64,000 nucleotides of DNA from Qipengyuania marisflavi (GCF_005884405.1 NZ_VCAO01000003.1:124001-188000), one strand, 5' to 3'; positions 25,847-35,576 are shown, counted from the first letter of the stretch. Notes: generated by a model not told the origin, from the letters alone. Translations and numbers: made by a program.

Positions 25847-25958
25847 TCCAGCAACGCCGTTCGTCGGTCCCGCTATCACGAATATCGGGAAACGGCTTGT
25901 GAGTGCCCCCCATCCCCTCTAGCCCACCGGCGACTAGACAGGGATGGGGGTCGCACGA

Positions 25959-26873
25959 ATGCCGGTTCTGGAAGTGGACAATTTGTCCAAGCATTTCGAA
26001 GGCGTGCGCGCCGTCGATGATCTGAGTTTCGCAGTCCAGCCGGGCGAGATTTTCGGATTTCTGGGCGGCAATGGCGCAGGCAAGACCACCACGCTGCGCA
26101 TGGTTCTCGACATCATCCGCCCCACTTCGGGCACGATCTCTATCCTGGGCAGCGCCCCCGACCGCCGCAACGCCGCCGCTATCGGCTTCCTGCCCGAAGA
26201 GCGCGGGCTTTACGGCAATATGAGCGCCATCGACACCATCGTCTATTTCGGCCGCCTGAAGGCGATGGACGCTGGCGATGCCCGCCACCGCGGTCTGGAA
26301 TTGCTCGAACGGTTCGACCTGGCCGACCGCGCCAAGAGCCAGATCGGCGATATGTCCAAGGGCATGGCGCAAAAGGTCCAGCTCGCCACCTCACTGGTCA
26401 ACGAACCCGAATTGCTGATGCTGGATGAGCCGTTTTCCGGGCTCGATCCGGTCAATCAGGGCCTGCTCGAAGAGGAAATCCTGCGCGCCTCCAAACGCGG
26501 GGCGGCGGTGATCTTCTCCACCCATGTGATGCAGCACGCCGAACGGCTGTGTGACCGCCTGCTGTTGCTGCGCAAGGGCCGCAAACGGTTTGAAGGCACG
26601 CTGGATCAGGCGCGTGCCACCTTGCCCGCGCGGATCACTGCAATAACCACCGCCGCCATCGCGGATATTCCCGGTGTGGCCAAAGCGACCGCAACCAATG
26701 ATCTGGGCGGCGGGTGGCTTGAATGGGACATCGTGCTGGCCCCTGATACCGAGGCCGGTGCCGTGCTGGAACGATGCAGCGCCCATGCCCTGCCGCTGCG
26801 CCGGTTTGAAGAACACCGCGCCAATCTACATGATGTGTTTGTCAGCCTGGTGGGCGGGGAGGACGTGCTATGA
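25959..26873 (+). CDS. natA: ABC transporter ATP-binding protein (NatA-like)
   Basis: About 304 residues. Walker A GGNGAGKTT, the signature variant MSKGMAQK and Walker B LLMLDEPFSGLDP are present, with the C-terminal extension usual for NatA-type export ATPases. Together with the following permease it forms a two-gene exporter resembling the Bacillus NatAB sodium extruder; the actual substrate is unknown. ATG 25959 follows GGGGG at eight bases; an ATG at 25944 would add five residues. The stop overlaps the permease start. Confidence 0.9.
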   Translation: MPVLEVDNLSKHFEGVRAVDDLSFAVQPGEIFGFLGGNGAGKTTTLRMVLDIIRPTSGTISILGSAPDRRNAAAIGFLPEERGLYGNMSAIDTIVYFGRLKAMDAGDARHRGLELLERFDLADRAKSQIGDMSKGMAQKVQLATSLVNEPELLMLDEPFSGLDPVNQGLLEEEILRASKRGAAVIFSTHVMQHAERLCDRLLLLRKGRKRFEGTLDQARATLPARITAITTAAIADIPGVAKATATNDLGGGWLEWDIVLAPDTEAGAVLERCSAHALPLRRFEEHRANLHDVFVSLVGGEDVL

Positions 26874-28369
26874 TGACCAATATTCTGCTCGTTGCGCGGC
26901 GCGAATTTCGCCAGATCGCAGCGATGAAAAGCTTCTGGCTTACCCTCCTGCTGGTGCCCATCGCACTCGCGCTCGGCCCATTGCTGGGCAAGGCGCTGAA
27001 CGATGACGAATCCACCCGGATCATAGTGATCGACCGCGCCGGAGGAAGCGCCCTCACCGCTATCGAGGACCGCTTTGCGCTGGACGAAGACCGTTATGCC
27101 TTGCGCAGCCTGTCCCGCTATGTCCGCCGACACAGTCTGGAAAATGCCGATCCCGCAGCCCCGTGGACACAGCATGATCGCTGGTACACCGATGCCGATA
27201 TCGCTGCCTTTCGCAGCGCGGGCGGGATCGACGCGGCAATGGCCAAGATCGACCGGGTAAAGGCGCAGGATACGCCCGCTTATGACAAGCCGACGCCGTC
27301 CTATGCCTTTGCCGAAGCGCCAGCCGCGCTGGCCGCTGCCGAGGGTGAGCAATTGCAGGAGCAGGTCGATACGCTGCTTGATGCCGACAAGGACAAGGGC
27401 GCTGCCGAGGCTGCCGATATCGTGGTGCTGGTGGGCGAGAATTATCCCGCCGACCCGACTGTGCGGCTGTGGTCGAACGAACAACCGCCCAGCAGCTTTG
27501 TAACGGCCTTGCAGGACGTGCTGACCGGCGATTTGCGCCAGCGCCTGCTGACTGATCGCGGGTTCTCTGCTGGCGATGCGCAAGCGTTGCAATCCGCCGT
27601 GCCCGCCATCGCCGTCACCACTCCGCCACCCGGCGGCGGTGCTCGTGAAGCGATGCTGGTGCGCTCCATCGTCCCGCTCGCCATTGCCTATATCCTGATG
27701 ATGAGCCTGATGCTGTCGGGCAGCTGGATGCTGCAAGGCTCGATCGAGGAACGCTCTAACAAGCTGCTCGAATCTTTGCTCGCCTGCATTCGGCCCGAAG
27801 AACTGATGTATGGCAAGCTGCTGGGCGCACTGGCGGTCGGGCTGTCGATGATTACCGTGTGGGTCGGGTGCGCTGCAATTGCCGCCTTCGCCACGCATGG
27901 CGCGATTGCCGATATGATCCGTCCCGCGCTCGCCCCGCTGACCTCGCCCGGTGTGATCCTGGCGATGATCTATTTCTTCATCGCGGGCTATCTGGCGATC
28001 TCGATCCTGTTCGTCGCGATTGGCGCGATGGCCGATTCGATGAGCGAGGCGCAGGGCTATCTGATGCCGATCCTGCTGGGCATTCTGCTCCCGATCACCT
28101 TCCTGATGCAGGCCATTGTGGCGGGCAAGGACGGGCTGATGGTGCAGGTGCTGACCTGGGTGCCGATCTGGACGCCCTTTGCCGTGCTGGCGCGGCTGGG
28201 GATCGGGATCGAAACCTGGGAGCTGGTCGGCGCAGCCATATTGCTGGCCGTCTTCATCGCAGTGGAAGTGGTGTTCCTTGGCCGCCTGTTCCGCGCCAGC
28301 CTGTTGGCGCAGGGGCAGAAGCCCGGCTTCAAGCAGATCATCGACCGGTTCCGCAGCGCGCCCGGCTAA
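26870..28369 (+). CDS. natB: ABC transporter permease (NatB-like)
   Basis: A 499-residue membrane protein with one N-terminal helix (about 20-40), a large periplasmic region of about 220 residues, then five to six hydrophobic helices from about 260 on. SIEERSNKLLESLLACIRPEELMYGKLLG is the coupling-region signature of the NatB/ABC2 exporter family. It overlaps natA (ATGA). The size and fold fit the ABC-2 class of exporters of ions, drugs or lipids. Confidence 0.9.
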   Translation: MMTNILLVARREFRQIAAMKSFWLTLLLVPIALALGPLLGKALNDDESTRIIVIDRAGGSALTAIEDRFALDEDRYALRSLSRYVRRHSLENADPAAPWTQHDRWYTDADIAAFRSAGGIDAAMAKIDRVKAQDTPAYDKPTPSYAFAEAPAALAAAEGEQLQEQVDTLLDADKDKGAAEAADIVVLVGENYPADPTVRLWSNEQPPSSFVTALQDVLTGDLRQRLLTDRGFSAGDAQALQSAVPAIAVTTPPPGGGAREAMLVRSIVPLAIAYILMMSLMLSGSWMLQGSIEERSNKLLESLLACIRPEELMYGKLLGALAVGLSMITVWVGCAAIAAFATHGAIADMIRPALAPLTSPGVILAMIYFFIAGYLAISILFVAIGAMADSMSEAQGYLMPILLGILLPITFLMQAIVAGKDGLMVQVLTWVPIWTPFAVLARLGIGIETWELVGAAILLAVFIAVEVVFLGRLFRASLLAQGQKPGFKQIIDRFRSAPG

Positions 28370-28391
28370 GCATTTGATCGCGCGCTGGTAC

Positions 28392-28425
28392 AAAGCCGGG
28401 AACCCGGCGCCGCGCTCCGGGCTTT
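28392..28425. terminator. Possible terminator hairpin after natB
   Basis: AAAGCCGGG and CCGGGCTTT form a 9-bp stem with one mismatch around a 16-base GC-rich loop, between the natB stop and the exonuclease start, followed by only a short AT stretch. A plausible but weak terminator. Confidence 0.45.
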
Positions 28426-28433
28426 AATCGGGC

Positions 28434-29438
28434 ATGGCAGCCCCGTTTTCCTGGATACGGCCCGAACCGCACGGCATCCATATCGTGCCCGCCGATTGCT
28501 GGGTCGATCCGTCAAAGCCGGTCGATCGCGCACTGGTGACGCATGGCCATGCCGATCATGCGCGCGGCGGTCACGGCCAGACTGTCGCCACGCCCGAAAC
28601 GCTGGCGATCATGGATCTGCGCTATAACACACGCGAGGGCGCGACACCGGTTGCCTATGGCGAGACGATCCGCATGCCCGGCGGGGTCGATGCGACCTAT
28701 ATCCCCGCTGGCCATGTGCTGGGCAGCGCGCAGATTTTGCTCGAACACGCGGGCGAGAAAGTGGTCGTGACCGGCGATTACAAGCGCCGCCCCGACCCGA
28801 CCTGCCCGCCCTTCGAAGTGACACCCTGCGATATCTTCATTACCGAGGCGACATTTGGCCTGCCGCTGTTCACGCATCCCCCGATTGCCGAGGAAATGCG
28901 CAAGCTGCTGGACCGGTTGGCGGCGCATCCCGACCGCTGCGTACTGGTGGGTGCCTATGCGCTGGGCAAGGCGCAGCGGGTGATTGCGGAGCTGCGCGCG
29001 GCCGGGCATCACCAGCCGATCTATCTGCATGGCGCAATGGAAAAGATGTGCCGCCTGTACGAAGAGCACGGCGTTGCTCTGGGCGAATTGCGGCTGGTAG
29101 CGGACCATACGAAGGATGATTTGCGCGGCCATGTGGTGGTATGCCCGCCCAGCGCCCTGAATGACCGGTGGAGCCGCCGCCTGCCCGAACCGATTACCGC
29201 AATGGCCAGCGGATGGATGCGCGTGCGCCAGCGTGCGCGGCAACGCAATGTGGAATTGCCACTGGTCATATCCGACCATGCCGACTGGGGCGAATTGACG
29301 CGCACCATCGAAGAGGTGGATGCGCAGGAAAACTGGATCACCCACGGGCGCGAGGAAGCGCTGCTGCGCTGGTGCCAGCTCCACCAGCGCCGCGCCCGCG
29401 CGCTGGCATTGGTCGGTTATGAGGACGAGGACGACTGA
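28434..29438 (+). CDS. Ligase-associated DNA damage response exonuclease
   Basis: A 334-residue metallo-beta-lactamase/beta-CASP-like nuclease. The metal motif is THGHADHARGG (HxHxDH), with VVTGDYKRRPDPTCPPFE and the late histidine in ISDHADWGEL. This family, annotated as mRNA 3'-end processing factor-like, sits in bacterial DNA end-processing operons beside an ATP-dependent ligase, and here the ligase starts three bases downstream. Confidence 0.92.
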   Translation: MAAPFSWIRPEPHGIHIVPADCWVDPSKPVDRALVTHGHADHARGGHGQTVATPETLAIMDLRYNTREGATPVAYGETIRMPGGVDATYIPAGHVLGSAQILLEHAGEKVVVTGDYKRRPDPTCPPFEVTPCDIFITEATFGLPLFTHPPIAEEMRKLLDRLAAHPDRCVLVGAYALGKAQRVIAELRAAGHHQPIYLHGAMEKMCRLYEEHGVALGELRLVADHTKDDLRGHVVVCPPSALNDRWSRRLPEPITAMASGWMRVRQRARQRNVELPLVISDHADWGELTRTIEEVDAQENWITHGREEALLRWCQLHQRRARALALVGYEDEDD

Positions 29439-29441
29439 CGG

Positions 29442-31040
29442 GTGGAACAGTTCGCCACTCTGATCGATGCGCTGGTCTACACGCGCAGCCGCAATGAGAA
29501 GCTGCGGCTGATCGCCGAATATCTGCGCGGCACGCCTGATCCCGACCGTGGGTGGGCGCTGGCGGCGCTGGCCGACGGGCTCGACTTTCCCGCCGTCAAA
29601 TCCTCCACCATCCGCAATCTGCTCAAGGACCGGCTCGACCCGGTGCTGTGGACGCTCAGCCGTGATTTCGTGGGCGATACGGCGGAAACCGCCAGCCTGT
29701 TGTGGCCGCCGCCTCTGGAGGATACCGAGCGCACGCCGCCCACTGTCAGCGAGGCGGTTGACGCGCTGACGGCAATGACCCGCAAATCGGTGCTGACCGA
29801 ATTGCCCGAACTGCTCGACCGGCTTGATCCCTCGGGCCGCTATGCGCTGCTCAAGCTGGCGACCGGCGGGATGCGAATCGGGGTGTCCAGCCGCCTTGCC
29901 AAGACCGCGCTGGCACAGGCGTTCGACGTATCGGTGGAGGATGTCGAAGAATATTGGCACGGCCTGACCGCGCCCTATCCCGAGTTGTTCGCCTGGGCCG
30001 CCGATGGCCAGGCCCCGCCGGATATCGAGAATTTGCCCACTTTCCGCCCCTTCATGCTCGCGCATCCTCTGGAGGAAACAGTCGTCGACATGGCGCAGTA
30101 TGCGGCCGAGTGGAAGTGGGACGGTATCCGCGTGCAGCTGGTGCGTGCCGGGGAGGAAACGCGGGTCTATTCGCGGTCGGGCGACGATATTTCGGCGACT
30201 TTCCCCGAGCTGCTGGAGGTGCTGGATTTTCCCGCAGTGCTCGACGGCGAATTGTTGGTGCGCGGCGCGCATCAGGGCGGCGAAGCAGGCGGCGCGGCCA
30301 GCTTCAACGCCTTGCAGCAACGCCTTGGCCGCAAGACCGTGAGCAAGAAAATGCTCGCCGAATATCCCGCCTTTGTGCGGTTGTACGATGTGCTGCTGCA
30401 TGATGGTAAGGATTGCCGGGCGCTGCCGTGGGAGCAGCGGCGCGAGCAGCTGGAAGCGCTGATGCCGCGCCTGCCCGACAGCCATTTCGACCTCAGCGAA
30501 GTCGTTGCAGCGGACAGTTTCGCGCAGCTGGCAACCATTCGCGAAGGTGCGCGCGACGATGCCATCGAAGGGCTGATGCTGAAACGCCGCGACAGCCCAT
30601 ACATTGCAGGCCGCCGGGTCGGTTACTGGTACAAATGGAAACGCGATCCGCTGCTTATCGACTGTGTGCTGATGTATGCACAGCGCGGCAGCGGCAAGCG
30701 CTCCAGCTTTTTTTCCGATTACACTTTCGGCTGTTGGAACGGTGATCCCGATGCCGGCGCGGAATTGCTGCCCGTGGGCAAGGCCTATTCCGGTTTTACC
30801 GACGAGGAACTGAAGAAGATCGACAAACACGTCCGCCAGAACACCACCAACCGGTTTGGCCCGGTGCGCGAGACCGAGAAAATTCTGGTGTTCGAAGTCG
30901 CATTTGACAGCGTACACGAAAGCAAGCGGCACAAATCCGGTCTTGCCATGCGTTTTCCGCGCATCCACCGCATCCGCTGGGACAAGCCCGCGCATGAGGC
31001 CGACAGGATCGAAGCGCTGCGCGCGCTGATCCGCGACTAG
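29442..31040 (+). CDS. ATP-dependent DNA ligase, cisplatin-damage-response type
   Basis: A 532-residue ligase. The adenylated lysine is Lys225 in EWKWDGIRVQ (KxDG), with the N-terminal DNA-binding domain before it and an OB domain at about 420-530. Motifs EGLMLKRRDSPY and YWYKWKRDP match nucleotidyltransferase motifs IV and V. It is the partner of the upstream exonuclease. GTG at 29442 is the start. The usual Lhr-like helicase and phosphoesterase of this operon are not in the window. Confidence 0.93.
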   Translation: MEQFATLIDALVYTRSRNEKLRLIAEYLRGTPDPDRGWALAALADGLDFPAVKSSTIRNLLKDRLDPVLWTLSRDFVGDTAETASLLWPPPLEDTERTPPTVSEAVDALTAMTRKSVLTELPELLDRLDPSGRYALLKLATGGMRIGVSSRLAKTALAQAFDVSVEDVEEYWHGLTAPYPELFAWAADGQAPPDIENLPTFRPFMLAHPLEETVVDMAQYAAEWKWDGIRVQLVRAGEETRVYSRSGDDISATFPELLEVLDFPAVLDGELLVRGAHQGGEAGGAASFNALQQRLGRKTVSKKMLAEYPAFVRLYDVLLHDGKDCRALPWEQRREQLEALMPRLPDSHFDLSEVVAADSFAQLATIREGARDDAIEGLMLKRRDSPYIAGRRVGYWYKWKRDPLLIDCVLMYAQRGSGKRSSFFSDYTFGCWNGDPDAGAELLPVGKAYSGFTDEELKKIDKHVRQNTTNRFGPVRETEKILVFEVAFDSVHESKRHKSGLAMRFPRIHRIRWDKPAHEADRIEALRALIRD

Positions 31041-31112
31041 TTAACACGAACTCACAGCAGGAAAGTCGCGCCGCGCAAAAAGCGGAATCGTGACGCCGCG
31101 CAGCCACACCTG

Positions 31113-31697
31113 TCAGCCTTTGGGCGCGTCATTGTCCATCGCCGCAACTGCCAAGCCGTGCGCTTTGGCGTTCTGGGAATAATGCGCCACGCCCATGCGC
31201 ATCCCCATGATCGCCGCATCGTCCAGATCGCGCATCTTGCGCGCCGGCCGGCCGCCCCATAATTCGCGAGGTGCCATGATTTTCCCCTCGGTCAGCATGG
31301 CCCCTGCCGCCAGCATCGCATCACTGCCGATCACTGCCTTGTTCATGGCAATCGCGCCGAGGCCAACGAATCCGCGATCCTCTATCCGGCAGCCGTGGAT
31401 CATGGCCATATGGCCGACCAGCACGTCATTACCGATCAGGCACGGCGAGCCATCGGGGTCTCCGGGCCGCTCCGGATCACAATGCACGACGCTGCCGTCC
31501 TGGATATTCGTACGCTGCCCGATCACGATACGGCTGACATCGGCGCGCAGCACGCAATTGTACCAGACCGAACTGTCAGCGCCGATCTCGACATTGCCCA
31601 CCAGCACGCAGCCCGGCGCGACAAAGGCACTGTCGTGGATGCGCGGCGTATGGCCGTGGATCGCCACGATGGTGACGCCAGGACGGTTCGCGGTCAT
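31113..31697 (-). CDS. Gamma-carbonic anhydrase family protein
   Basis: A 194-residue left-handed beta-helix protein with hexapeptide repeats. The zinc histidines are visible in VVHCD and VGHMAMIHGC. Members include true gamma-carbonic anhydrases and related PaaY/CaiE-type proteins, so activity is not certain. GGAG eight bases before ATG 31697 decides the start, which overlaps the upstream GNAT stop by four bases. Confidence 0.88.
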   Translation of the reverse strand: MTANRPGVTIVAIHGHTPRIHDSAFVAPGCVLVGNVEIGADSSVWYNCVLRADVSRIVIGQRTNIQDGSVVHCDPERPGDPDGSPCLIGNDVLVGHMAMIHGCRIEDRGFVGLGAIAMNKAVIGSDAMLAAGAMLTEGKIMAPRELWGGRPARKMRDLDDAAIMGMRMGVAHYSQNAKAHGLAVAAMDNDAPKG

Positions 31698-32254
31698 TGC
31701 ATATGCTCCTGCCATTGCTGGGCTTTAAGGCTGTATAATATGGTGGTGCGGTCTTCGGGCGGATAGGCTGGATCGTCAAAATCCAGATCGGCGCGCCGTT
31801 CCATGCCGAGCTTTTCCATCAGCTTCCAGCTTCCCACGTTCAAAGCGCTGGTGAGAGCGACAACATGCGGCGCACCGACGCGGGTAAAGGCCCATTCGAG
31901 CACCGCGCGCACCGCTTCTTCGGCATAGCCGCGCCGCCAGCGGTCATCGCGCACCACCCAGCCGATCTCGTGATCGTCGATATTTTTTGCCAAGGGATTA
32001 TCAACCCGCTTGATCCCGCAATGACCCACCAGTTCGCCCGTTGCCTTTTCCAGGATCATCAGGAAGCCAAAGCCGTCACGCGCATAAAGCGCCATCGACC
32101 GGGCGTGTTTGGCCTCGATCTCGTGCAGTTCCTTTGGCCCGCCCAACCGCGCCATAACGGCAGGTGTGTTGAGCAGCCGATATTGCCGCTCGGCATCGCC
32201 TTCCTCGATCGTGCGCAGGATCAGGCGCGGGGTTTCCGCGATGATGTCAGCCAT
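31694..32254 (-). CDS. GNAT family N-acetyltransferase (RimJ/RimL-like), copy 1
   Basis: A 186-residue acetyltransferase of the RimJ/RimL subgroup: N-terminal TPRLILRTIEEGD, acetyl-CoA-loop region VRDDRWRRGYAEEAVRAV, and LGMERRADLDFDDP near the C-terminus. The substrate is unknown. Start ATG 32254 has GGGAGG six bases upstream and lies inside the end of the preceding, related GNAT gene. The two copies are probably a tandem duplication. Confidence 0.88.
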   Translation of the reverse strand: MADIIAETPRLILRTIEEGDAERQYRLLNTPAVMARLGGPKELHEIEAKHARSMALYARDGFGFLMILEKATGELVGHCGIKRVDNPLAKNIDDHEIGWVVRDDRWRRGYAEEAVRAVLEWAFTRVGAPHVVALTSALNVGSWKLMEKLGMERRADLDFDDPAYPPEDRTTILYSLKAQQWQEHMQ

Positions 32255-32807
32255 TTGCAGCCTCCCATGCAGCCCGGTCGAGCGAATAAACGATGGCGTC
32301 GCGCCACGGCGGGTCATAGCGATCATCGGCATAGTCGAGTTCTTCTCGCCGCTGCATTCCCAGTCGCTTCATCAAGCCCCAGCTGCCCGCATTGCCAGCA
32401 ACCGTCAGCGCGACGACTTGATCCGCACCGAACCGGTCGAAAGCGCAGTCAAGCGCGGCGAATGCGGCTTCCCTAGCATAGCCTTGGCCCCAGGCATCTT
32501 CGCGCAGCCGCCAGCCCACTTCCATCATATCGGCAACACGGGAGCCCGGCGCATCGGCCCGTTTCAAACCGCAGAAGCCAAGAATTGCGCCATCTGACTT
32601 GCGTTCCAGCAGCCAGAAACAGAACCCGTTGCGCTGCCTGCAAGCCTCCACACGCGCGCGCTGCTTCGCCTCGCCCGCATCATCCAGCACGCCGCCCAGC
32701 CATTGCATGACGGCCGGGGTGTTGGTGTGCCGAAAAAACGCGGGCCAATCCTCGTCCCGCCAATCGCGCACCACCAGTCGCTCGGTCTCGTAGCGGAACT
32801 CAGCCAC
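32247..32807 (-). CDS. GNAT family N-acetyltransferase (RimJ/RimL-like), copy 2
   Basis: A 186-residue acetyltransferase similar in layout to the next gene: TERLVVRDWRDEDWPAFF, LREDAWGQGYAREAAFAAL at the acetyl-CoA loop, and LGMQRREELDYADDRYDPP at the end. GTG at 32807 overlaps the hemB stop (GTGGCTGA), so translation is coupled to hemB. A TTG at 32834 is a weaker alternative. Substrate unknown. Confidence 0.86.
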   Translation of the reverse strand: MAEFRYETERLVVRDWRDEDWPAFFRHTNTPAVMQWLGGVLDDAGEAKQRARVEACRQRNGFCFWLLERKSDGAILGFCGLKRADAPGSRVADMMEVGWRLREDAWGQGYAREAAFAALDCAFDRFGADQVVALTVAGNAGSWGLMKRLGMQRREELDYADDRYDPPWRDAIVYSLDRAAWEAANG

Positions 32808-33798
32808 GCAACAACCGTGCCGCCAAGGGTGCAAAATAGGTCAATATTCCGCTGCATCCGGCGCGTTTGAACGCTATCAGCTTTTCCATCACCAGAGCAT
32901 CGCGGTCGCCAATACCGGCGGCAACCCCTGCCTCGATCAACGCATATTCGCCGCTGACCTGATACGCGAACACCGGCACTTCGAAGCGTTGCCGGGCGCG
33001 GTAGATGATGTCGAGATAAGCCAGCCCCGGCTTGACCATCACGCTGTCGGCCCCCTCGGCAATATCCATCGCGATCTCGCGCAGCGCCTCATCGGCATTG
33101 GCGGGGTCCATCTGATAACTTTTCTTGTCGCCTTTCAGCAGCCCGCCAGACCCCACGGCAACACGAAACGGGCCGTAAAAGGCCGAGGCATATTTGGCGG
33201 CATAGGCCATGATCTGGACATTGGGATGATCGTTCATCTCCAGCGCCATGCGAATCGCGCGCACGCGGCCGTCCATCATGTCCGACGGGGCGATGATATC
33301 GGCCCCCGCCTCCGCCTGGTTGATCGCCTGGTCGACCAGCACTGCCACCGTATCGTCATTGGTCACGTAACCGCGCGCATCCAGCAACCCGTCCTGGCCG
33401 TGGCTGGTATAGGGATCGAGCGCCACATCGGTCAGGATGCCGATGTCATCACCGCAGGCATCGCGCACTGTTCGGACTGCTCGGCACATCAAATTGTCCG
33501 AATGAAGCGCTTCATTGGCATCCTCGCTGCGCAAATTGGCAGGGGTATTGGGGAACAGCGCGATGCAGGGGATGCCCAGATTTACCGCTTCGCGGGCCCG
33601 TTTCGCGATCCCGTCCACCGACCAGCGCGAGACGCCCGGCAGGCTGGCAATTGGCTCCTCCACCCCCGTGCCGCTGGTGACAAACAGCGGCCAGATCAGA
33701 TCGGCTGGGGTCAGCACCGTTTCGCGGTGCATGGTGCGGCTCCAGCCATGCGCGCGGGTGCGGCGCAGGCGAGTGGCGGGGAAGGAGGCTTGAGTCAT
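32800..33798 (-). CDS. hemB: Delta-aminolevulinic acid dehydratase (porphobilinogen synthase)
   Basis: A 332-residue enzyme that condenses two 5-aminolevulinates to porphobilinogen for haem and chlorophyll. The active-site lysine segments are SAFYGPFR with the preceding IMAYAAKYA, and MVKPGLAYLDII. GDKKSYQMDPAN and SGEYALIEAG are further landmarks. The zinc-cysteine triad of animal enzymes is not seen, suggesting the Mg-dependent class. It is first of a four-gene overlapping run with the two GNATs and gamma-CA. Confidence 0.95.
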   Translation of the reverse strand: MTQASFPATRLRRTRAHGWSRTMHRETVLTPADLIWPLFVTSGTGVEEPIASLPGVSRWSVDGIAKRAREAVNLGIPCIALFPNTPANLRSEDANEALHSDNLMCRAVRTVRDACGDDIGILTDVALDPYTSHGQDGLLDARGYVTNDDTVAVLVDQAINQAEAGADIIAPSDMMDGRVRAIRMALEMNDHPNVQIMAYAAKYASAFYGPFRVAVGSGGLLKGDKKSYQMDPANADEALREIAMDIAEGADSVMVKPGLAYLDIIYRARQRFEVPVFAYQVSGEYALIEAGVAAGIGDRDALVMEKLIAFKRAGCSGILTYFAPLAARLLRG

Positions 33799-33844
33799 AC
33801 CTCAAGCTGTTGCCGCAAGTGGCGGCGGCGCGCAATCGGCGGTA

Positions 33845-35449
33845 TTACTTCTTCGCCGGGGCGAGCTTGTCGATTTCGCGTTTGGGCTGGTCAGCGACAG
33901 CTTCGGTGGCGGTTGGCTCCAGATCTGTGAGCGCAGCACCGGCTTCGACAGTTTTCAGCTTGGCGAGCAGCCCGCGGAAGCGGCGCAAATCTTCGCCCGA
34001 CAGCTGGGCGCGCGTGACATATTGCACCGATGCCGGATTGATCGCCCGTCCGCCGCGATACATTTCGTAATGCAGATGCGCGCCGGTCGACAGACCGGTT
34101 GATCCGACATAGCCGATCACCTGACCGCGCCGCACGCTCTGCCCGCGATTAACCGCCATGCGGCTCATATGGCAATAACGCGTTTCCAGCCCGCCGCCGT
34201 GGCGCAGTTTGACCGCATTGCCGCAGCCGCCTGCACGTCCGGCAGAGACAACCGCTCCGTCAGTCACGGCAACGATGGGCTGGCCATGACCGGCCTTGTA
34301 ATCAAGCCCCGAATGCATCCGCTTGTACCCAAGGATCGGATGACGGCGCATGCCATAGCGCGAGGTTGTGCGGCCCGGCACCGGTGCCAGCAGGCCCGCG
34401 CGCTGTTCGCCAACGCCCGATGCTTCGTAGAATTTGCCATCCTTGCCCCAGCGCATCAGCTGGGTCTTGGATTTCTCGCCGCGATCGACCCCGGCATAGA
34501 GCAATTGCCCCGCCTGCCGCTCGCCCGTGGCAGCGCGGCGGTGCGATACGATCATGTCGAAAGTGTCGGTGGGCTTGAGCTCGCGGTCGAGATTGACCTG
34601 CTTGCCCAGTGTCTTGAGATAGGCCTGAACCGCGCTGGCCGGAGCGCCTGCTGCGCGGGCGGACCGATACAGGCTGTCCCCCACCATGCCGCGAATGCGC
34701 AGCGGGGTATCATCAACGCGGATCGGTTTGCGCACCAGCGCCAGCGGTCCGCCGTCATCGATCCGGGCAATTTCCAGCTCGAGATCGAACCGCGCGCGGA
34801 AAGCCAGTGCCTCCAGCGGGCGCGGCGCGCCAGCAGCGGCGCGGCGGCCCAGAGTGATATCGAATTGCGTGCCGGGGGTAAGCTCGCCCAGTGCAATGGT
34901 CCCGCCCACCATATCCGCGACCCGCGCGGTATCCGATGGGCTTACCCCGGCGCGGCGCAGCATCCGGTCGAAGCTGTCCCCCTGAGAAAGTGTGGCGACC
35001 ATGTCGAGCTGCGGCCGTTCGGGCGCGGCGGCCAATGGCTGCATTGCAGCGGTCGCGCCCATATGGCGGCCGCTATCGGCGCCCAAAGCCAACGGCATGA
35101 TCATCTGGCTGCGGTATTCGTCGCGAATGGCATCATCGACATGCATCGGCGGAGCCGCTTCCAGCGGCGCAAAGCCGGGCCAGAAAGCCAGCGCAATCGC
35201 GGACAGCCCGACCATTGTGCCCAGCCCGCGAAACCAGCGGCGGCTGCCGATCTGGCTGCCCAGATCGGGCGCGAGGTCGGCGGCGGCGGCCTTGGCAGAA
35301 AGCTGATCGCGCAGGATCGTCCAGGAAAACGGGTTGGCAGATTCCGGTGCGATGATCTGGTCGCAGGCAAGCGCGGCAGCGGGGCCGGTCGGGCCACCGG
35401 CGGCTACACCTTCATGCATCTGATCATTGACCTCGCGGAACTGGTACAC
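33845..35449 (-). CDS. Large M23 family metallopeptidase
   Basis: A 534-residue envelope protein with a hydrophobic helix at about residues 65-80, a middle region with LysM/OapA-like and opacity-domain features, and a C-terminal LytM domain. The zinc ligands are intact: HSGLD and HLHYE. Start GTG 35449 has GGAGGG six bases upstream (35456-35461), the best ribosome site here; an ATG at 35419 is inside. It most resembles MepM/NlpD-type endopeptidases that open peptidoglycan during growth. It diverges from the helicase gene. Confidence 0.9.
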   Translation of the reverse strand: MYQFREVNDQMHEGVAAGGPTGPAAALACDQIIAPESANPFSWTILRDQLSAKAAAADLAPDLGSQIGSRRWFRGLGTMVGLSAIALAFWPGFAPLEAAPPMHVDDAIRDEYRSQMIMPLALGADSGRHMGATAAMQPLAAAPERPQLDMVATLSQGDSFDRMLRRAGVSPSDTARVADMVGGTIALGELTPGTQFDITLGRRAAAGAPRPLEALAFRARFDLELEIARIDDGGPLALVRKPIRVDDTPLRIRGMVGDSLYRSARAAGAPASAVQAYLKTLGKQVNLDRELKPTDTFDMIVSHRRAATGERQAGQLLYAGVDRGEKSKTQLMRWGKDGKFYEASGVGEQRAGLLAPVPGRTTSRYGMRRHPILGYKRMHSGLDYKAGHGQPIVAVTDGAVVSAGRAGGCGNAVKLRHGGGLETRYCHMSRMAVNRGQSVRRGQVIGYVGSTGLSTGAHLHYEMYRGGRAINPASVQYVTRAQLSGEDLRRFRGLLAKLKTVEAGAALTDLEPTATEAVADQPKREIDKLAPAKK

Positions 35450-35576
35450 GCACAACCCTCCATCTCGACCGCGCCTTGCGTGACAGCTGCGGTCCGACCC
35501 TTGCGGGCCCGTGTGACGGCTTTCTCTGCCGAAACAAAGTAAAGACCCGCTTAACCTGCGACCAAACAAATCCAGC

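Noticed and set aside
26606..28393. A 595-codon open frame antisense to natA/natB
   Set aside because: Low-information Gln/His/Arg-rich composition, no ribosome site or domain.
28512..30995. An 827-codon open frame antisense to the exonuclease and ligase
   Set aside because: Shadow of two certain genes; composition is biased and no motif is present.
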